Shown here: piece by piece, positions 11,020 to 19,740 of the stretch
Numbering within the stretch: the stretch's first letter is position 1
Layout: the number at the start of each line of letters is the position of its first letter
Assembly (NCBI RefSeq): GCF_018388425.1
Contig: NZ_CP074406.1
Location: forward strand, 2,914,001 to 2,978,000
Source: Nocardioides faecalis
GTDB taxonomy: Bacteria; Actinomycetota; Actinomycetes; Propionibacteriales; Nocardioidaceae
Reading direction: 5' to 3'
DNA: 64,000 nt
Notes under the pieces: generated by a model
What the model was told of the DNA's origin: nothing
Database searches by the model: none
Seen by the model: only the letters and a program-made list of their open reading frames with translations
Position numbers and translations under genes: made by a program

Positions 11020-12199
11020 AGGGCCGGCGGGCCAGCAGCACGAGCACCTCGGCGTGCGCAGTCTGCGGGAACATGTCGAAGACCCGCGCCCGCTCGGGAC
11101 GGTACGACGTCAGGTCGGCCAGGTCGCGGGCCAGGGTCTCGGGGTTGCAGCTGGAGTAGAGCACGTAACCAGGCCCCGCCTCCTCCAGCCGTTGCGCCAG
11201 CGCCCGGCCCAGGCCGCGCCGCGGCGGGTTCACCACGACCAGGTCGGCGGTGCCGAGCAGCCCGGCGTGCTCGGGCGCGGTCGCGTCGCCGGCGGTGAAC
11301 GTGACCTGGCCCGCCAGCACACCGGCAGCCGCCGCCTCGGCGGCCGAGCGCTCGGCGCTGGTGATCGCGTCCGCACTGATCTCGATGCCGTGCACGGACC
11401 GGCCGGGGCCGGCCAGGTGGAGGGCGAACCCGCCGACGCCGCAGTACAGGTCGAGCACCCGGGGCACCGCGAGGCCGGCGGTCCACTGCGCGGCGGTGCG
11501 GTAGAGCGCGGCAGCCATCTCGGTGTTGGTCTGGAAGAAGCTGCGCGGGCGCAGGTGCAAGGTGAGGTCGCCCAGGCGCATCGGCAGCGTGTCGTGCTCG
11601 GTCAGCACGATCTCGCGCTCCCCCTCGAGCACGGCCCGGTGCTCGGGCTGGATGTTCAAGGTCAGCACCCGCAGCGTCGGCAGCTCTGCGTGCAACCAGC
11701 CGAGGTGCTTGCGGATGCGGGACTCGGTGGCGGTCGAGCGCAGCACGAGGCGGACCATGAGCTCGCCGTCCGGCGACTCGGTGACCAGCAGGTGCTTCAG
11801 CTCGCCGCGGAGCCCGACCGGCTCATCACCCGCTACCCGGTAGGGCGTCAGGTCGGCCCGCCGGACCAGCTCGCCCAGCACCGGCAGCGCCGCGACGATC
11901 CCCGGCGTGTGCAGGACGCAGTCGCGCAGGTCCACGCCCTCGCCGCGAGCGTCGAGGATGCCCAACCTCGGAGCCGCGGCGGTGCCGCCGACGACCATCT
12001 TCGCCTTGTTGCGGAACCCGGTGCCCCGGCTGGGCACCGGCGGCTCCCAGTCGACATCAGCGGCGCCGGCGGCGCTCAGCAGCGCCCGGGTCGCGGCCTG
12101 CTTCTCGGCGAGCTGGTCGTCGTACGGGCGGTCGAGCCAGGTGCAGGAACGGCACTCACCGGCGGCGAAGTGGGCGCAGTCGAGCACGGCGAGACCCAT
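11018..12199 (-). CDS. rlmC: 23S rRNA (uracil-C5)-methyltransferase RlmC
   Basis: 393 residues. RlmC methylates a uridine (U747 in E. coli) of 23S rRNA using S-adenosylmethionine. The N-terminal Fe-S cluster cysteines are present (DCAHFAAGECRSC, Cys 8, 16, 19, plus DLRDC), then FRNKAKMVVGG, RGELKHLLVTE, the SAM site LDLYCGVGGFALH, VNPPRRG and the nucleophile loop YSSCNPETLARDL. Similarity to E. coli RlmC/RumB is clear throughout. The ATG is 6 bases after TACGAT, suggesting a leaderless mRNA; 24 codons further upstream remain open but look non-coding. It is convergent with trhA. The 22-bp repeat array lies upstream. Confidence 0.94.
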   Translation of the reverse strand: MGLAVLDCAHFAAGECRSCTWLDRPYDDQLAEKQAATRALLSAAGAADVDWEPPVPSRGTGFRNKAKMVVGGTAAAPRLGILDARGEGVDLRDCVLHTPGIVAALPVLGELVRRADLTPYRVAGDEPVGLRGELKHLLVTESPDGELMVRLVLRSTATESRIRKHLGWLHAELPTLRVLTLNIQPEHRAVLEGEREIVLTEHDTLPMRLGDLTLHLRPRSFFQTNTEMAAALYRTAAQWTAGLAVPRVLDLYCGVGGFALHLAGPGRSVHGIEISADAITSAERSAAEAAAAGVLAGQVTFTAGDATAPEHAGLLGTADLVVVNPPRRGLGRALAQRLEEAGPGYVLYSSCNPETLARDLADLTSYRPERARVFDMFPQTAHAEVLVLLARRP

Positions 12200-12205
12200 G
12201 GCTTC

Positions 12206-12211
12206 ATCGTA
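12206..12211 (-). promoter_or_regulatory. Leaderless -10 box TACGAT for rlmC
   Basis: TACGAT ends 6 bases before the rlmC ATG. The 22-bp repeats begin about 57 bases upstream of it. Confidence 0.55.
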
Positions 12212-12267
12212 GGCTCCCCCGCCGCGACGACAGGCTTCGCGAGCCCCGGGCCGATCGCCCCGGGAGG

Positions 12268-12353
12268 TCACGACTCGGGAGACGGGAACTCACGACTCGG
12301 CGGACGAGAGCTCACGACTCGGGAGGCGGGAACTCACGACTCGGGGTGGTGGG
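12268..12353. repeat. 22-bp direct repeat array, four units
   Basis: Units start at 12268, 12290, 12312 and 12334, exactly 22 bases apart, each opening with TCACGACTCGG. Units 1 and 3 differ at one position, unit 2 has several changes in its second half, and unit 4 diverges after 12 bases. The array fills the gap between the aldehyde dehydrogenase stop and the rlmC promoter. There are no spacers, so it is not a CRISPR array. A 22-base period is two helical turns, compatible with a protein binding each unit on one DNA face. Confidence 0.85.
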
Positions 12354-13862
12354 TCACTTCCCGCGGCCGTAGAGGCCCTTGACCACCTTGAGCAGGGTCT
12401 GCTCCTCCTTGGTGGAGCGGCGGAAGGTGGTCAGCGCGATGGGGGGCTTGAACCGCTGGCGGGCGATGGCGTGCGGGTAGGTGAACTCGCGCAGGCCGTC
12501 GGGGCCGTGGATGCGGCCGAAGCCGGAGTCGCCGACCCCGCCGAACGGCAGCGTGGGCACCCCGGCGAAGGAGATGACCCCGTTGATCGCGGTCATGCCC
12601 GCCCGCAGCTGCTCGGCGATCTCCATGCCGCGTGCCTTGGAGTACACGGTCGAGCCGAGGGCGAAGCGGGTGCCGTTGGCGCGCTCGATCGCCTCGTCCA
12701 TGCTGCGCACCTTGGCGACCGTGACGGTCGGGCCGAAGGTCTCCTCCTGCACGGCGGCGGAGTCCTCGGGGACGTCGACCAGCACGGTGGGCTGCACGAA
12801 ACGCGCCCCCTCGGGCACCGGCCCCCCGACCAGCGCCCGGCCGCCGCGGGCCAGGGCGTCATCGATGTGGCGACGGATGATGTCGACCTGCGAGGGCATC
12901 GTGATCGGGCCGACCTGTCCGCCCGGCTCGGCCTTGAGCTTCTCGGCCGAGGCGACGAGCTCGGCGAGGAACGCGTCGTAGACCTGCTCGTGCACGTAGA
13001 CCCGCTCCACGCCGGCGCACGTCTGGCCGGCGTTGGAGCACGCACCCCACAAGGCGGCGTCCGCGGCCTCGGCGACGTCGGCGTCCGCGTCGACGAGGAG
13101 CGCGTCCTTGCCGCCGGCCTCGATGACGACGGGGGTCAGCGTCTCGGCGCAGGCGGCCATCACGCGCTTGCCGGTGGCCGTCGATCCAGTGAACGCGACC
13201 TTGTCCACCCCGGCGGAGGTGAGCGCGGCGCCGGTCTCGCCGAAGCCGGTGACGACCTGGAAGACCGGGCGACCCACCGCCTCCGCGAACGTCTCGGCGA
13301 GCCAGACCCCGACGCCGGGGGTGTGCTCGGAAGGCTTGAACACAACCGTGTTCCCGGCGGCCAGGGCGTAGGCGATGGAGCCCATCGGGGTGAATGCGGG
13401 GTAGTTCCAGGGCCCGATGACGCCGACCACGCCGAGCGGGCGGTACTCGACGCTGGCAGCCTGGTTGACCATCAGCAGACCGGGGTTGACGCTGCGTCGC
13501 TTGAGCACCTTCTCGGCGTGCCCGGCCGCCCACGCCAGGTGGTCCACGGCCAGCGCGATCTCCATCAGCGCGTCGCCGTGCGGCTTGCCGGTCTCCGCCG
13601 ACATCACCCGCGCCAGCTCCTCCATCCGCCCGGCGATCAGCCGGCGCCAGGCGTCCAGCTCCTTCTTGCGGCCGGCGAAACCCAGGGCACGCCAGCGCTC
13701 GGCCTCCTTGCGCGCGGTGGCGACCGCGGCCTGCACGTGCGCGGCGTCGTTGACCGGGTGGGTGCCGACGACCTCGCCGGTGGCCGGGTCGAGGGAGTCG
13801 AACGTGTCGGACGTGGGCGCGGTGTCGGGAGCGGACTTGATGCTGGTCACACTGCGCAACAT
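12354..13862 (-). CDS. Aldehyde dehydrogenase family protein
   Basis: 502 residues, full length for an NAD(P)+-dependent aldehyde dehydrogenase. Seen: GVIGPWNYPAFTP (catalytic Asn loop), KPSEHTP, FTGSTATGKRV, the general-base Glu in VIEAGGKDALLV, the catalytic Cys in NAGQTCAGVERVYV, ETFGPTVTVAKV and LPFGGVGDSGFGR. The C-terminal RQRFKPPIALTTF tail resembles succinate-semialdehyde-type actinobacterial enzymes, but substrate is not assignable. The ATG lacks a good ribosome site; GTG four codons later is an alternative. Open frame upstream of this start is only the antisense of the protease gene. No pathway partners are adjacent. Confidence 0.9.
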   Translation of the reverse strand: MLRSVTSIKSAPDTAPTSDTFDSLDPATGEVVGTHPVNDAAHVQAAVATARKEAERWRALGFAGRKKELDAWRRLIAGRMEELARVMSAETGKPHGDALMEIALAVDHLAWAAGHAEKVLKRRSVNPGLLMVNQAASVEYRPLGVVGVIGPWNYPAFTPMGSIAYALAAGNTVVFKPSEHTPGVGVWLAETFAEAVGRPVFQVVTGFGETGAALTSAGVDKVAFTGSTATGKRVMAACAETLTPVVIEAGGKDALLVDADADVAEAADAALWGACSNAGQTCAGVERVYVHEQVYDAFLAELVASAEKLKAEPGGQVGPITMPSQVDIIRRHIDDALARGGRALVGGPVPEGARFVQPTVLVDVPEDSAAVQEETFGPTVTVAKVRSMDEAIERANGTRFALGSTVYSKARGMEIAEQLRAGMTAINGVISFAGVPTLPFGGVGDSGFGRIHGPDGLREFTYPHAIARQRFKPPIALTTFRRSTKEEQTLLKVVKGLYGRGK

Positions 13863-13954
13863 ACCGCCGGTACGCGCGTCTGCCCAGGGTCCGGGCGCGC
13901 GTGCCCAGGGGCCGGACCGGACGCCGTGCGGGCCCCCCGGGCGCCGAGGGCGGC

Positions 13955-14707
13955 TCAGGCGCAGCGGCCCCCGCCGAGACGGACGAGTCCGTTGAGGTCG
14001 CCGGTGCCGAAGTCGAGCCGGCCGAGGTTGTCGTCGTACATCAGCTCGGCCGGGGAGTCGACGTGGCCGAGCCCGACCAGGTGGCCGAGCTCGTGCAGCA
14101 GGATGGCGCGGGCATAGGCGTCGCCGTCGCGCTCGTCGTCGAGGTCGTCGAACGTGTCGGCGTCCAAGGTGACGCCGCCGGTGACGTAGCGCAGCCAGTC
14201 CCCGGCGGGGGCGCTGACCGCGACCGCTCCCCCGATGCCGGCGACGTCGCCGTCGAGCTCGGCGACCTCCTCGGCGGTGGCCCACGAGATCAGGACCGGC
14301 TCGCGCCGGCCGATCGGCACGAACTCGCGGGCCCACTCCGGCCGGCGGTCGGTACGCCCGACGTACTCGAACCTCAGGCCGGTGAACTGCGCCACGGCCT
14401 CGAGCCCCTCGGCCACGAAGTCCTCGCTCTCCTCGGCATCGCCCGGCCCGCCGTCGGGATTGATCTCGTACCGCACCGGCCGGCAGGGGTCCCACGCCAC
14501 GGGTTCGTCAGGCCGGCCGGGCTGCGTCTGCAGGAAGGAGTGCACGCCGCCGGGCTCGACGTCGGCCGGCGTGCCGAGCCGGTCGCCACCGATGCCGATC
14601 ACCCTGCGCAGGGCCGCGAGCTCGTCACCGGGCCCGACCCACACGACGAGCACGAGGAGCACGGCGCTGAGCACCAGCACCATGCCCGAGCGCCAACGCT
14701 CAGCCAT
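13955..14707 (-). CDS. Membrane-anchored matrixin-like zinc metalloprotease
   Basis: 250 residues. One N-terminal membrane helix (MVLVLSAVLLVLVVWVG) places the rest outside the cell. The zinc site HELGHLVGLGH (HExxHxxGxxH, near residue 204) is the metzincin/matrixin signature, followed by LMYDD where the Met-turn is expected. An upstream CRPVRYEINPDG is typical of actinobacterial matrixin-like proteins. ATG is preceded by GAGGAGGCGGC, a strong ribosome site. It is divergent from the glycosyltransferase gene. Substrate unknown. Confidence 0.88.
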   Translation of the reverse strand: MAERWRSGMVLVLSAVLLVLVVWVGPGDELAALRRVIGIGGDRLGTPADVEPGGVHSFLQTQPGRPDEPVAWDPCRPVRYEINPDGGPGDAEESEDFVAEGLEAVAQFTGLRFEYVGRTDRRPEWAREFVPIGRREPVLISWATAEEVAELDGDVAGIGGAVAVSAPAGDWLRYVTGGVTLDADTFDDLDDERDGDAYARAILLHELGHLVGLGHVDSPAELMYDDNLGRLDFGTGDLNGLVRLGGGRCA

Positions 14708-14977
14708 GCCGCCTCCTCGGGCGGTCCGTCGCAGCGGTGGGACAGTTCGGCACTCCTGAAGCCTCGCACGCCCCGAGGGGCGGGGAGGGGCGCCCACAGC
14801 CGGACGCGATCGGGGTGACCGGGGGCATAGGTATCGAGCTGCCTGTTCCGGGTACAGCCACTCCACACCGGCGTACCTCGCCGGCGGCCCCCGGCGGTCA
14901 GGAAGCGGCCCCGGATTGTGATCGACCACCTCCGCACCGCTGTGCCGGCGCAGGATCTTCTTCTGGGGGAGAGCACG
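14708..14977. other. 270-base divergent intergenic region
   Basis: This gap separates the divergent protease and glycosyltransferase genes and presumably holds both promoters. I see no convincing RNA gene, conserved short coding sequence or clear operator; only GC-rich runs such as CCCCGAGGGGCGGGGAGGGG. Confidence 0.5.
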
Positions 14978-16096
14978 TTGACCCTGTCAGTCCACAAGGG
15001 CCTGTACGACGCTGACGCCACCGGCCGCCGCGCTCCGGTGATCGCCTCCGTGCCGTCGGGGCACGTCTACGTGCGCCACCTCGCCCCGGAGTCCGGCCCC
15101 GGCCCTCGTCGCCTTCCCGACCCCGCGCCGGACGCGACCGAGCGCCCAGCGGGCGCCGCGTGGGCGCCGGCGGGGATGCTGCGCCCCGAGTGGGCCGCGG
15201 AGGCCGACTTCGACATCTTCCACCTGCACTTCGGCTTCGACGCCTGCTCCCCCGAGCAGCTGGCCGAGCTGGTCGACGTGCTGCGCGCGCGGCGCAAGCC
15301 GCTCGTCTACACGGTCCACGACCTGCGCAACCCGCACCACGCCGACGACTCCACGCACACCGCGCAGCTGGACGTCCTCGTGCCCGCCGCCGACGCGCTG
15401 CTCACCTTGACCCCCGGCGCCGCGGCCGAGATCCGCCGTCGGTGGGGACGCGAGGCCGAGGTCGTGCCGCACCCGCACGTCGTCGGCTTCGACCGGATGC
15501 TGCGCGCGGCCAACGAGCGCACCCAGCGCGCCGACGGGCCGTTCCGGGTGGGTCTGCACGTCGAGAGCCTGCGGGCCAGCATGGACCCGATGCGGATCCT
15601 GCCCACCCTGGTGGACACCGTGCGCGCGATGCCCGGCGCGGTGCTGCAGGTCAACGGGCACCGCGACGTCCTCGACTACGACGGCGCGCGCCCCGACACC
15701 GAGCTGGCGGACTACCTGCGCGCCGCCGCCCGGGCCGGGCTGCTGGAGCTGGCCGTGCACGACGTGCTCCCCGAGGACGCCCTGTGGTCCTACCTGACCT
15801 CGCTCGACGTCTCGGTGCTGCCCGACCGCTTCGGCACGCACTCGAGCTGGCTGGAGGCATGCCGCGACCTCGGCACCACCGTCGTGGCCCCGACGTGCGG
15901 CTATCACGAGCACCAGGGACCGGTGCTGACCTACGGCCACGACGAGTCCGCCTTCGACGCCGACTCGTTGGCGCGTGCACTGTGGACCGCCTACCTCGAC
16001 CGGCCCAGCCTGGGCACCACCGTCCCGCGCCGTCGCGCCCAGCGCGCCGAGGTCGCCGACGCCCACAACGCCCTCTACGCCTCGCTGCTGGGCTGA
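14978..16096 (+). CDS. Glycosyltransferase-like protein
   Basis: 372 residues. The sequence reads like a GT-B family glycosyltransferase: an N-terminal Rossmann half with FDIFHLHFGFDA and LVYTVHDLRNPHH, a linker with VVPHPHVVGFDRM, and a C-terminal half containing FRVGLHVESLRASMDP, LDVSVLPDRFGTHSSWLEACRDLGTTVVAP. The final part matches the sugar-nucleotide-binding region, though the usual E-x7-E motif is altered. Start TTG was chosen because GGGGGAG lies 7 bases upstream; an ATG 20 codons earlier is open but lacks a ribosome site. Donor and acceptor are unknown. Confidence 0.75.
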   Translation: MTLSVHKGLYDADATGRRAPVIASVPSGHVYVRHLAPESGPGPRRLPDPAPDATERPAGAAWAPAGMLRPEWAAEADFDIFHLHFGFDACSPEQLAELVDVLRARRKPLVYTVHDLRNPHHADDSTHTAQLDVLVPAADALLTLTPGAAAEIRRRWGREAEVVPHPHVVGFDRMLRAANERTQRADGPFRVGLHVESLRASMDPMRILPTLVDTVRAMPGAVLQVNGHRDVLDYDGARPDTELADYLRAAARAGLLELAVHDVLPEDALWSYLTSLDVSVLPDRFGTHSSWLEACRDLGTTVVAPTCGYHEHQGPVLTYGHDESAFDADSLARALWTAYLDRPSLGTTVPRRRAQRAEVADAHNALYASLLG

Positions 16097-16206
16097 GGTC
16101 CCTGCCGGGGCAGGAGCAGGAGCAGGAGAGCGACGCACCCCTGCCCATGTCGGCCGGTCCGTGAGCCGTGCGCGGGCGGCACCGCCGGATCGGCTTGGAT
16201 GGGGCC

Positions 16207-17112
16207 ATGCACGTCCCGTTCCCCGTGGCGCGTCAGATGACCCGCCGGCTGGTCAAGCCCATCCTCGGCACCCGCCTGTCCCCCGTCATGCAGCGGCGCG
16301 CGCTCGAGCTGGTGCTGCGCGCCTCGGTGCTGCCCAAGGGCACCCAGGTGCAGCGCGGCGACCTCGGCGGGGTGCCGGCCGAGCAGCTCGTCACCACCGG
16401 CAGCGTCCCGGGCCGGGCACTGCTCTACCTGCACGGCGGGGCCTACCTCGTGGGATCGCCGGCCACGCACCGCGCGGCCGCCGCCCACCTCGCCGCCGCG
16501 GTCGGCGCGGTCGGCCACGTGCTCGACTACCGCCTCGCCCCCGAGCACCCCTATCCCGCCGCGGTCGACGACGCGCTCGCCGCCTACCGCGCGCTGCTGG
16601 ACCGTGGCCTGGAGCCCGGGCAGGTCGTCGTGGCCGGCGACTCCGCGGGCGGCGGGCTGTCGCTGGCACTCGGCCTGCGGCTGCACTCGCTCGGGCTGCC
16701 GCAACCGGCGGCGCTCGGGCTGATGTCGCCGTGGGTGGACCTCGGGCTCAGCGGGCTGGACGAGAGCGTCGTCGACCCGCTGCTGTCGCGGGACTGGCTG
16801 GAGCTGGGGGCGTCGTCGTACGCCGGTGCGGCGCGTGACGTCGCCGAGGTCTCCCCGCTGCACGCGGAGCCCGCCGCCCTGGCCGCGCTGCCTGCGCTGT
16901 TCGTGCAGGCTGGCACCGACGAGATGCTGCGCCGCGACATCGCGCGCTTCGTCGACGTCGCCCGCGGCGCCGGTGCCCAGGTCACCTACCGCGAGCTGGT
17001 CGGGCACTGGCACGTCACCCAGCTGTTCGCCGGCCTGGCGCGCGAGGCGGACGCGGCGGTCGCCGAGCTGGGCGGCTGGCTGCGCGCGGCTCTGGAGGAC
17101 GCCGGGCGCTGA
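16207..17112 (+). CDS. Alpha/beta hydrolase, hormone-sensitive-lipase-like esterase
   Basis: 301 residues. The oxyanion-hole motif YLHGGAYLVGS and nucleophile elbow GDSAGGGLS define the HSL (GDSAGG) esterase subfamily; the Asp in FVQAGTDEML and the His in LVGHWHVTQ complete the catalytic triad. Such enzymes cleave short to medium acyl esters in the cytoplasm. No signal peptide is present. The PaaI thioesterase gene follows about 100 bases later on the same strand, so both may act on acyl compounds, but substrate is not predictable. Confidence 0.9.
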   Translation: MHVPFPVARQMTRRLVKPILGTRLSPVMQRRALELVLRASVLPKGTQVQRGDLGGVPAEQLVTTGSVPGRALLYLHGGAYLVGSPATHRAAAAHLAAAVGAVGHVLDYRLAPEHPYPAAVDDALAAYRALLDRGLEPGQVVVAGDSAGGGLSLALGLRLHSLGLPQPAALGLMSPWVDLGLSGLDESVVDPLLSRDWLELGASSYAGAARDVAEVSPLHAEPAALAALPALFVQAGTDEMLRRDIARFVDVARGAGAQVTYRELVGHWHVTQLFAGLAREADAAVAELGGWLRAALEDAGR

Positions 17113-17209
17113 CGCCTCGGCCCCACGGCGTGGCCACCACACCCGCTCGCGCACCCGCCCGCGCACCCGCCCGCACCGCGCCCGACGTGACGGACGAGAG
17201 GATGGGCCC

Positions 17210-17887
17210 GTGACCATGGAGATGTTCGTCCACGACGAGACCCCGACCGCCGCGGTCGACCAGCGAGAGCAGGTCGTGTCCGCGCTCGCGGGCTCGGTGC
17301 GCGACCTGGTCGACGCCACGATCCGCAGCACCGTGGCCGACGAGGAGCTGCTCGCGGTCCGCGCCGGGGTCGACGCCCTGGTGGCGCGCCTGCGCACCGA
17401 GCAGCGCCCGGGGCCCGCTGGCGTGCGCTACAACTCCGAGGGCCGCTCGTGGAGCTGGGGCAACGCGGTCGTCGGGCACGGCAACGCGATCGCCCCGCCC
17501 CTGGCGATCGACCACGACACCGAGCGCGGTCGCTCGCGCGCCGAGGTGGTGCTGGGCGCCGCCTACGAGGGGCCGCCGGGGATGGTGCACGGCGGCGTGT
17601 CCGCGCTGCTGCTCGACCAGATCATGGGCGAGACCGCCAGCGGGTTCAAACGGCTCACGATGACCGGCACGCTGACGCTGCGCTACCGCCGGCCGCTGCC
17701 GCTGGGGCCCGTCGCACTGGAGTGCTGGATCGCGAGCGAGGCCGGGCGCAAGGTCACCGTCGAGGCGAGCATCGGCAACGCCGACGGCGTGGCCGTCGAG
17801 GCGACGGGACTGTTCCTGGTGCCGCGGTGGGCTCCGCTGGCGGCCGACGAGCAGCCCGAGGGCTGGCGCCGCTCCGCCGAGGGCTGA
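17210..17887 (+). CDS. PaaI-type hotdog-fold thioesterase
   Basis: 225 residues. The C-terminal two thirds form a hotdog domain with the motif GPPGMVHGGVSALLLDQIMG, as in PaaI-family acyl-CoA thioesterases, and a helical N-terminal extension of about 90 residues. The GTG start is preceded by GAGAGGA at 8 bases; an ATG two codons later is also possible. Lies downstream of an esterase gene and convergent with the YjbR-like gene, with a hairpin over its stop. Likely hydrolyses acyl-CoA thioesters; chain specificity unknown. Confidence 0.87.
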   Translation: MTMEMFVHDETPTAAVDQREQVVSALAGSVRDLVDATIRSTVADEELLAVRAGVDALVARLRTEQRPGPAGVRYNSEGRSWSWGNAVVGHGNAIAPPLAIDHDTERGRSRAEVVLGAAYEGPPGMVHGGVSALLLDQIMGETASGFKRLTMTGTLTLRYRRPLPLGPVALECWIASEAGRKVTVEASIGNADGVAVEATGLFLVPRWAPLAADEQPEGWRRSAEG

Positions 17888-17918
17888 GCCGGGTCAGGCC
17901 GGGTCAGGCCGCTCAGCC
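17882..17918. terminator. Bidirectional hairpin between the thioesterase and YjbR-like genes
   Basis: Perfect 8-bp arms GGCTGAGC/GCTCAGCC bracket a loop of 21 bases that contains two direct copies of CGGGTCAGGC. The left arm overlaps the thioesterase stop codon. The flanking genes converge. Confidence 0.55.
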
Positions 17919-17941
17919 GCCTCGGGCGCGCTCAGGGGTGC

Positions 17942-18313
17942 TCAGGGGCGGGGGCGCGGCACCTGGTCGGCGAGGCGCTTCGGGGCGCGCAGGCAGTAGG
18001 AGTCGGTGAGCAGCTCGCCGACCTCGGTCCAGTCGGTCTCGTCGTCGATGATCATGCCGACCGCGTCGGCGCTCCAGCCGAGCCGGAAGTACGGGTCGCC
18101 GAGGTGCTGGAACGCCATCACCTCGTCGGGCTCGGCGCGGAACGTGAGGCGGAACTGCTGGTCCTCGCCGCCGAAGACGTGCGCGACCGTGCGACCGGCG
18201 ACCCGCCAGCGCACGCCCACCCAGGCAGCCTCCTCGGTGCACTCGGGCAGCCGGGACAGCACGGCGCGCAGCCGCGCCAGGTAGGCACCGGGGACCTCAG
18301 GACGCGTTGCCAC
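17942..18313 (-). CDS. MmcQ/YjbR-like (DUF419) protein
   Basis: 123 residues. The pattern LPECTEEAAWVGVRWRVAGRTVAHVFG near the start and the C-terminal DWTEVGELLTDSYCLRAPKRL are typical of the MmcQ/YjbR family, a double-wing fold once proposed to bind DNA; no biochemical role is established. GTG was chosen as the first plausible start; the region upstream overlaps only antisense sequence. It stands just downstream of the MpaB-like gene on the same strand. Confidence 0.82.
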   Translation of the reverse strand: MATRPEVPGAYLARLRAVLSRLPECTEEAAWVGVRWRVAGRTVAHVFGGEDQQFRLTFRAEPDEVMAFQHLGDPYFRLGWSADAVGMIIDDETDWTEVGELLTDSYCLRAPKRLADQVPRPRP

Positions 18314-18357
18314 ACCCCGACCGTGCCACAGCCCGTCGACACGGCCCGGCCCGGGTC

Positions 18358-19629
18358 TCAGGCGCCCAAGGCGCCGACGTCCTCGGCGTCCCCGCCGAAG
18401 TAGCTGTCCAGCAACCACTGGCTGCGCCGCGTGCCCCAGCGTTCCAGGTAGGCCTTGCCGCCGGGCAGCCGGCCCAGCACCCGGTAGCGCAGGGTGTTGA
18501 GCGGCACCAGGTAGGCGTGCGCCCACGGCGGCCGGACGGGCAGTCCGAGCTCGCGCATGCTCGCGGTGCCGAGGAAGAGGGTGAGCATGGAGAGCAGCCG
18601 CTCCCGCTCGTAGCGCGCCCGCAGCGACTGCAGCGCCGCCGGCCAACCGGGGTAGGTGCGCTCGGCCTGCGCCGCGACGACGGCCCGGGACAGCTGCGGG
18701 CCGGCCTCGGAGATGCCGGCCTGGGCGAGCAGCACGTGGTAGTTGATCCGGTGCCGCTCCCACTCGTCGTCGACCAGGAAGTCCTCGTCGACCCCCATCA
18801 GCCAGCCGACGTACTTCCACAGGTGCATCAACGCGGCGGAGTCGCGCCGGGGCAGCGGCACGCCGAGCCCGCGCGAGCCGATCACCAGCACGCCGTCGAA
18901 GAGCCCGAGGGTGGAGGCCTGGTCGGCCTGGTTGATCGGCAGGCCCCACCGGGCGGTGTCCCAGCGGCTCTCGAAGGTGTGGTTGACCAGGGCGTGCATC
19001 GCGCGGACGTGGACGGTCAGCCGCCAGCCCTCCCCGGCGGCGCGGCCGGGGGCGGGCGGGAGCAGTGCGCCGGGGTCGGTGAGGCTGGCACCCCACTTCT
19101 GGGTCTCCGCCAGGCGGCGCAGCGTCTGTCCCCCGGTCAGTCCGCCGGTGGCGACCAGCAGGTCGGTGGGGCCGCCGAAGCGGTAGCCGCCGACCAGGGA
19201 CAGCTGCAGCAGCACGTCCTGGGCGTTCTGGCCGAGCCGCTTGAAGACCCGGCCGCCCTCCTCGACGAGCTCGCGGTCCAGCCACGGCGGCTCCGCCTCG
19301 ACGGTGCGGGCGAACGCCACCAGCGCCGGCGGGGCGTCGGGCACGCTGTCCACGCCGTGGCGCAGCGCCCGGGCGAGCTGGTCCATGCCCACCTTCGCGG
19401 GGTCGCCCGCTCGCAACCTGATCGCTTCCGCGAGGCGGGCACCGGCCTCGTCGCGCTCGTTCATCGCGCGTCCGACGCGGGCCAGGAGCGCCTCGTCGAC
19501 CCCACGGACCCGGCCGAGCAGCCTCAGCGGCCGCCCGAGCCGGCGGTTGCGCTCCTCCGCGGAGCGGAAGCGGGTGGGCACGGGGCCGGTAGGGCCGGCC
19601 GCCGCGCCGGCGAGGACGTCACTGCTCAT
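18358..19629 (-). CDS. Oxygenase MpaB / latex-clearing-protein-like (DUF2236) protein
   Basis: 423 residues, helical, no signal peptide. The family includes rubber oxygenase Lcp and fungal MpaB, b-type heme proteins that cleave isoprenoid double bonds. Seen: KWGASLTDP, the His-bearing VHVRAMHALVNHTF, and WGLPINQADQASTLGLFDG, which corresponds to the DUF2236 core; this His is the likely proximal heme ligand by comparison with Lcp. Unlike secreted Lcp there is no Tat signal, so an intracellular substrate is likely. ATG has no clear ribosome site; GATCGT lies 6 bases upstream as a possible -10 box. Confidence 0.85.
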   Translation of the reverse strand: MSSDVLAGAAAGPTGPVPTRFRSAEERNRRLGRPLRLLGRVRGVDEALLARVGRAMNERDEAGARLAEAIRLRAGDPAKVGMDQLARALRHGVDSVPDAPPALVAFARTVEAEPPWLDRELVEEGGRVFKRLGQNAQDVLLQLSLVGGYRFGGPTDLLVATGGLTGGQTLRRLAETQKWGASLTDPGALLPPAPGRAAGEGWRLTVHVRAMHALVNHTFESRWDTARWGLPINQADQASTLGLFDGVLVIGSRGLGVPLPRRDSAALMHLWKYVGWLMGVDEDFLVDDEWERHRINYHVLLAQAGISEAGPQLSRAVVAAQAERTYPGWPAALQSLRARYERERLLSMLTLFLGTASMRELGLPVRPPWAHAYLVPLNTLRYRVLGRLPGGKAYLERWGTRRSQWLLDSYFGGDAEDVGALGA

Positions 19630-19740
19630 GCCGTCACGATCACGCGAGCACATGCTCGCTTTCAACTCGTGATCCGCCCGCGCCGATGACCGCCGAGATG
19701 CCATCATGTGCGCGGACCGCGAGGCACAGGAGGCTCATCG

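Noticed and set aside
12268..12353. CRISPR array
   Set aside because: The repeats are directly abutting with no spacers and there are no cas genes.
13863..14495. 5' extension of the aldehyde dehydrogenase frame
   Set aside because: The extension runs over the protease gene in another frame and is Arg/Gly-rich; dehydrogenase homology starts near 13862.
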